NCBI RefSeq assembly: GCF_964204865.1
Contig: NC_135262.1
Span: forward strand, 4,278,001-4,342,000
Origin: Styela clava
Lineage: Eukaryota > Chordata > Ascidiacea > Stolidobranchia > Styelidae
Direction of reading: 5' to 3'
DNA: 64,000 nt
In this document: one piece after another, positions 60,501 through 64,000 of the stretch
Numbering within the stretch: position 1 is the first letter of the stretch
Layout: each line of letters starts with the position of its first letter
The notes under the pieces: model-generated
What the model saw: only the letters and a program-made list of their open reading frames with translations
Told to the model about the DNA's origin: nothing
Databases searched by the model: none
Translations under genes and position numbers: made by a program

Positions 60501-63500
60501 CTGCTGTACTCTATTGGTTTGATTGTAAAACAATCACCTTTGAGGTTTATTACCATTACAGATTACATTCCTACATTTTTCTAGATATTCTGCGCGATAT
60601 GCTTGAAGAACTAAATACAAAAGGAAGTTGCTGCACAAGGGTTAATGATAACACAACTTTATTTTTAAAAGTATTTCCCCCCACAACCCTTCCTCCTGTA
60701 GTAAAAGATCATGATGTGCCGATACTGATGGTATCGATAGATGAATTCATGCCAGGAGGATGGGATTTGACCACAGAAAGGGTAAGATTGTAGTTAATGT
60801 GAATTTTGAATATTCCATAGTTAGTGGGACCTCCTGAAGTATGCGCACCAAGATGGCGCACAACCTGAACTCAGGTTGTGTACCAGGTTAGAGTTCAGGT
60901 TACGCGACATTTTGGTGTGCATACTTCAGGAGTACCGTATTTTTTTTATATTTTATAAGGTTTCCAATCTCCACTCGTGAGTTAATAATTAAACATGGTT
61001 TTGTAATTTGGCTTACAAGGAAGGTAAGAAATGCTCATGGATGTGAGCTTTGAATATTTCATGGTTGAAAATTGGGTACTTCTATAGTGTGTTTACCAGG
61101 TTAGGCCATAATTTTTTACCGATTTTCCTTATTTTAGTTCCCATTTTCCCATATTTTCAATGAGTTCTTGATAGAATAATCATTTGACAATAAATTTAGC
61201 ACATTCTATGAATTTACTATAAAATTGGGACATTTATCAGAAATGAAGAATATATCTGTATTTTCAGGGCTGAAAATTAGATTGCCAAACTGTTTGAACA
61301 TTTGCATTCATAATTAAATTAAATCACCAACCCATATTCTTTTTTTTTTCTGATACTGATTGCACGAGGACGTACCATCATCGCTTTCCTTTTTTTCAGA
61401 TTCTTCCATTCATTGATGGATTTCGTCATGTTCAGAAGATCGCATATTTAGCTGATGTTGATCCAAGGTTGACAAGAACTTGCATCAGGGATCTTGCATT
61501 TTACAGAATTGTCGAATTGATTTCTATATTTCAATATTCGAATACTTATGTGACAACATCAAATTTGTCGAGGTTTGATGATGAAAATTTTTCTTTTATG
61601 TATTTTTGTTAAAACTTACTAATTATTGGGTATTCCCGTAGTGTATGTACCAGGTTAGGCCATAATTTTATTCCGATTTTCCCTATTTTAGTTCTATTAA
61701 GCGTTTGGGGACTGTCTGTGTTAGCCAAGTGAATATACCCCCTGCCCATAGCCTTTCGTCCCTTTACACAACTTGATATAAAGTGGGTGAACAAAATTGG
61801 TATTATATTGGTACACATAATTTTGGAGCCAATTATTGGCAGTTTTGTCATTTTTATTCCAGGTCAGTGATAAGGTGATAAAAATACCACTTAATCATTT
61901 GATAAACCATGGTCGGATTCGGTTCCAAGTTGGGTATGTGGTTACCTAACCCAGGGGGGTGCAACTTGCGAGCCACAAGGAAAATTTGTGTAGCTCGCGG
62001 AGAAATGTCAATTTTGAATAGTGTGCCGTGCGACCTGCTGAATGAGTTTTTAATTTTGTTTAATCTGGTACGTACAAGCAATGCCAATTCGTTACAGTGG
62101 CCTAACAGCTAGCTTGTGCGAAGCGAACAACTCAGAGCAGGGGTGGGCAAGGTTTTTAGATTACGGGCCAAAAAAATTTCACGACCTAGACTGGGGTGCC
62201 ATGTATGCGTGACGTAAAATGTTACATTTCATGAACAATATTTACAGTGTTACAAAGCAAAGGTGAAAACAATAAGCCTCGTGCCAAAACTAAATGTAGT
62301 CGCAATCTCGGCGAATTTCTTGAGATATTTTTTAGCTTAAACTGCAAAATATGACTTTTCTTCGGTTGTGGCAGCACCAGGCGGGCCAGAATGAATTACT
62401 CAGCGGGCCGGATTTGGCCCGTTGGCCACAGTTTTCCCATGTCAACTTTAGAATGTACTTTTATTCACAAATAAACATTTCACCAAAAATTTTCAGGTTG
62501 ATGTCTGATAAAGCTCTTCAGACTGAATGTATTCAATATGTATCTAGACCTGGACATCCAAAACCAACACTGAATGATATTCTTGCGATTTATTGTGGTT
62601 TAACTCCCGGTGTAACTGTTGATAACTTATGTAGTCGACATCAGAAGGAATTGAATAAAGTTAATGAACAGTAAGTTCAATATGAAGTAAATTCTTTGGT
62701 GACTGTACATTTGAACCCACGTAGATTTGAACCCATGTGTACATTCACGGGTTCAATCTATGTGCAGGTGCTAAAACCCATGGGTTAGGGTTGGTATGAG
62801 TTCAAATATCCGTAAAACAAAAAAAAAAACTCCATAGGTGCAATAGTATGCAGGTGCCATTGTCGTGGGTTACAATGTACGTGGGTTCAAATGTAATGGA
62901 ACCAAATTCTTTATATTTTCATTATTTATTTAGGACACTCCATAACCCGCTGCTAAGCCACATAAACATTTTCAGGTTACAAATCTATTAAAAATTGATT
63001 GACTTGTTGATAAATTAGTTGAATTTGTTGTATTAGAAATGAATGATAATGTTCTTTTTCGCTACTAAATGGTAATTTTCATTCCTATTAAAACAGACGT
63101 ACCCATTCTTGCGAAATGAATTTCTTGTTTTTCTTGTAGTTTTTCGCTTGCACATGTTAATTCAAGGGCACTTAATGGGCCACCTAATATTTTTGTACAA
63201 CGAAAGTGGGCCACGAGAGAAAAAAAGTATGAGAACCACTGATTTAGGGGAAGATGAATAATGAGCTATTGTGGTTAACTAAAGCTGTTGGGCCTGGCAA
63301 AACTCTCAACTCCAGGTTGTGAGAAATTAGGACTCTGACTCCAAAAATTTTGCTCATATAGACTGGCGAGCCATGTAGGTGTGACATAAAAAGTTATATT
63401 TTTAAACAATAATTACAGTGTTACAAAAAATAAAAAGTGAAACAATAATCCTCATGCCAAAACTAAATTTAATCGCAATCTGAACAAATTTCTTGAGCTA

Positions 63501-64000
63501 TTTTCAGCTAAACATTAAAATTGGTTTCAGTTTGGTTGTGGCAGCATCAGTCGAGCCAGATTGAAGTAACGAACAGGCCAGATTTGGCTCGCGGGCCATA
63601 GTTTGCACATGTCAGCTCTAGCAGATTTGGCTAATGTCAGCTCTTGCAGCATCGTATTATAAAAAGACAAAAAAGAAATTAACAAACCATTTTTGTATTT
63701 TTTTCGACTTGATGAATAATCTTCCCCCTTTATTCTGAATAAATTGTAATAATCACAATTAAAATTGTTAGCGTCTGAAAATTTTATATACTTTATATTT
63801 GCATAGCTCAAGCACACAGTTTCTGTGCTCATTTGATCTCCACAAATAAACAATAAACCTCAACTCAACATCCTTGGTTTTTGGATATATTATCTAGCAG
63901 TTTCTAATAAGTCAAACATCACAATTTTCAGAAAATTAATTCAGTTTGGACTCATTAACAAATTAATTCGAAGAATCCACGTTTATCCTGTGAAAACCAG
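57534..64000 (+). CDS. NPRL2: GATOR1 complex subunit NPRL2, seven exons, 3' end outside window
   Basis: NPRL2, with DEPDC5 and NPRL3, forms GATOR1, the Rag GTPase-activating complex that inhibits mTORC1 at the lysosome when amino acids are scarce. Exons: 57534-57656, 58168-58265, 59185-59402, 60585-60781, 61400-61572, 62497-62670, 63932-64000 (cut by the edge). They join in frame to about 350 residues of an expected ~380. Signatures in order: IECMFFSEFHHLQGPKITYQ, IIPKPELQEKL, KKVIGCPVCIE, FNFGLVLD, LEELNTKGSC, DHDVPI, GGWDLTTERILPFIDGFRHV, FQYSNTY, YCGLTPGVTV and KLIQFGLINKLIRRI. The first ATG (57534) follows an in-frame TGA at 57528; ATG 57558 is an alternative start. The donor after exon 2 (ACTGT/GTTGGT) is weak but is the only one that keeps phase and family spacing. 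Introns 2-6 hold at least eight small transposons. Confidence 0.93.
58353..58682. mobile_element. hAT-type MITE (GTGCAA family)
   Basis: The left end CAGGGGTGTGCAA and the right end (reverse complement CAGGGTTGTGCAA) are inverted repeats, in NPRL2 intron 2. The flanks agree at only about 5 of 8. A truncated, inverted relative lies at 61951-62137. Confidence 0.7.
59528..59742. mobile_element. foldback element, 215-bp class
   Basis: It starts GGGCGCTCCAGAAGTATGTG, ends CATACTACGGGAGTACT, and lies in NPRL2 intron 3. Flanks gaaaaat and caaaaat agree at 6 of 7. Confidence 0.8.
60826..60936. mobile_element. foldback element, 111-bp class
   Basis: It forms a hairpin with GGGACCTCCTGAAGTATGCG and CACCAAGATGGCGCACAACC mirrored at the right end (ATACTTCAGGAGTACC). 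It begins 44 bp after the exon 4 donor of NPRL2. Confidence 0.8.
61074..61145. mobile_element. foldback element fragment
   Basis: GGGTACTTCTATAGTGTGTT then TACCAGGTTAGGCCATAATT matches the left third of the 215-bp class; the remainder is missing. Confidence 0.6.
61628..61830. mobile_element. foldback element, 205-bp class, 7-bp duplication
   Basis: It starts GGGTATTCCCGTAGTGTATG and ends ACATAATTTTGGAGCC. Flanks 61621-61627 and 61831-61837 are both aattatt. It lies in NPRL2 intron 5, 55 bp after the donor. Confidence 0.85.
61951..62137. mobile_element. GTGCAA-family MITE, truncated and inverted
   Basis: It begins CAGGGGGGTGCAACTTGCGA. It matches the reverse complement of 58353-58682 through AATCTGGTA and the GCTAGCTGTTAGG region, then stops against the next element. 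Confidence 0.6.
62138..62445. mobile_element. GGGCAA-family hAT MITE
   Basis: It starts CAGGGGTGGGCAAGGTTTTT and ends near GGCCACAGTTTTCCCATG. It aligns along its length with 51354-51664. Confidence 0.7.
62698..62903. mobile_element. 206-bp inverted-repeat element with perfect 9-bp duplication
   Basis: The left end GGTGACTGTACATTTGAACC then CACGTA mirrors the right end (reverse complement GGTTCCATTACATTTGAACC then CACGTA). Flanks 62689-62697 and 62904-62912 are both aaattcttt. It sits 27 bp after the exon 6 donor of NPRL2. Confidence 0.85.
63125..63243. mobile_element. hAT right-end fragment
   Basis: GGGCCACCTAATATTTTTGT and GTATGAGAACCACTG form a hAT-like right terminus; the left end is not seen. 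Confidence 0.5.
63330..63620. mobile_element. GGGCAA-family hAT MITE, decayed ends
   Basis: ATGCCAAAACTAAATTTAAT then CGCAATC, and GGTTGTGGCAGCATCAG, match 51354-51664 and 62138-62445. Both termini are degraded. It lies in NPRL2 intron 6. Confidence 0.65.

Noticed and set aside
1-64000. CRISPR arrays, bacterial operons or a phage-like system
   Set aside because: Spliced genes, tRNA-derived SINEs and hAT elements show animal nuclear DNA; repeats lack CRISPR-like regular spacers.

Overview
The window is metazoan nuclear DNA: AT-rich, with spliced genes, long introns and dense DNA transposons. The gene set (CCT5, an HSPB7-like small heat-shock protein, a GTDC1/QTMAN-type glycosyltransferase, a CYP4 P450, UGDH, NPRL2) and the compact, often intronless structure suggest a chordate-grade invertebrate. 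My best guess is an ascidian tunicate, possibly a stolidobranch; the species is an inference. All nine supported genes lie on the + strand.

Layout. 1374-6801: a nine-exon gene for a type I membrane protein with leucine-rich repeats. 9145-10761: intronless CCT5 chaperonin subunit. 13828-14737: a two-exon HSPB7-like alpha-crystallin-domain protein, with a possible TATA promoter near 12190. 14.9-22.3 kb: repeats, namely a 207-bp duplication, a ~360-bp tandem array, a 2.1-kb hAT element with perfect 8-bp target duplications and a 496-bp hAT-like element. 22440-23045: intronless secreted lipocalin-like protein. 23-32 kb: gene-poor and rich in broken transposons. 32475-33593: GTDC1/QTMAN. 34084-35667: CYP4 P450. 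38685-41981: UGDH with one late intron. 42-50.5 kb: gene-poor, with a tRNA-derived SINE, foldback elements and a hAT element that carries an intact BED-finger ORF. 50811-55538: three exons whose phases join a FLYWCH zinc finger, a basic linker and a complete short-chain dehydrogenase. 57534-64000: NPRL2, seven exons, cut by the window edge.

The genes do not form one pathway. They are a neighbourhood of unrelated genes: protein folding (CCT5, HSPB7-like), tRNA-queuosine glycosylation (GTDC1), lipid oxidation (CYP4), UDP-glucuronate supply (UGDH), nutrient signalling to mTORC1 (NPRL2) and adhesion or recognition (the LRR protein). Only CCT5 is completely standard. The FLYWCH-SDR architecture is the most unusual coding feature. 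Several genes have splice-acceptor-like sequence 20-33 nt before the ATG, which would fit 5' UTR introns or spliced-leader trans-splicing.

The most prominent non-coding signal is a family of 12 small inverted-repeat elements in three size classes, several flanked by 7-bp duplications, whose termini in two classes carry a YY1-like AAGATGGCG core. All exon boundaries were read by eye from splice consensus, reading phase and family homology; none is backed by transcript data.
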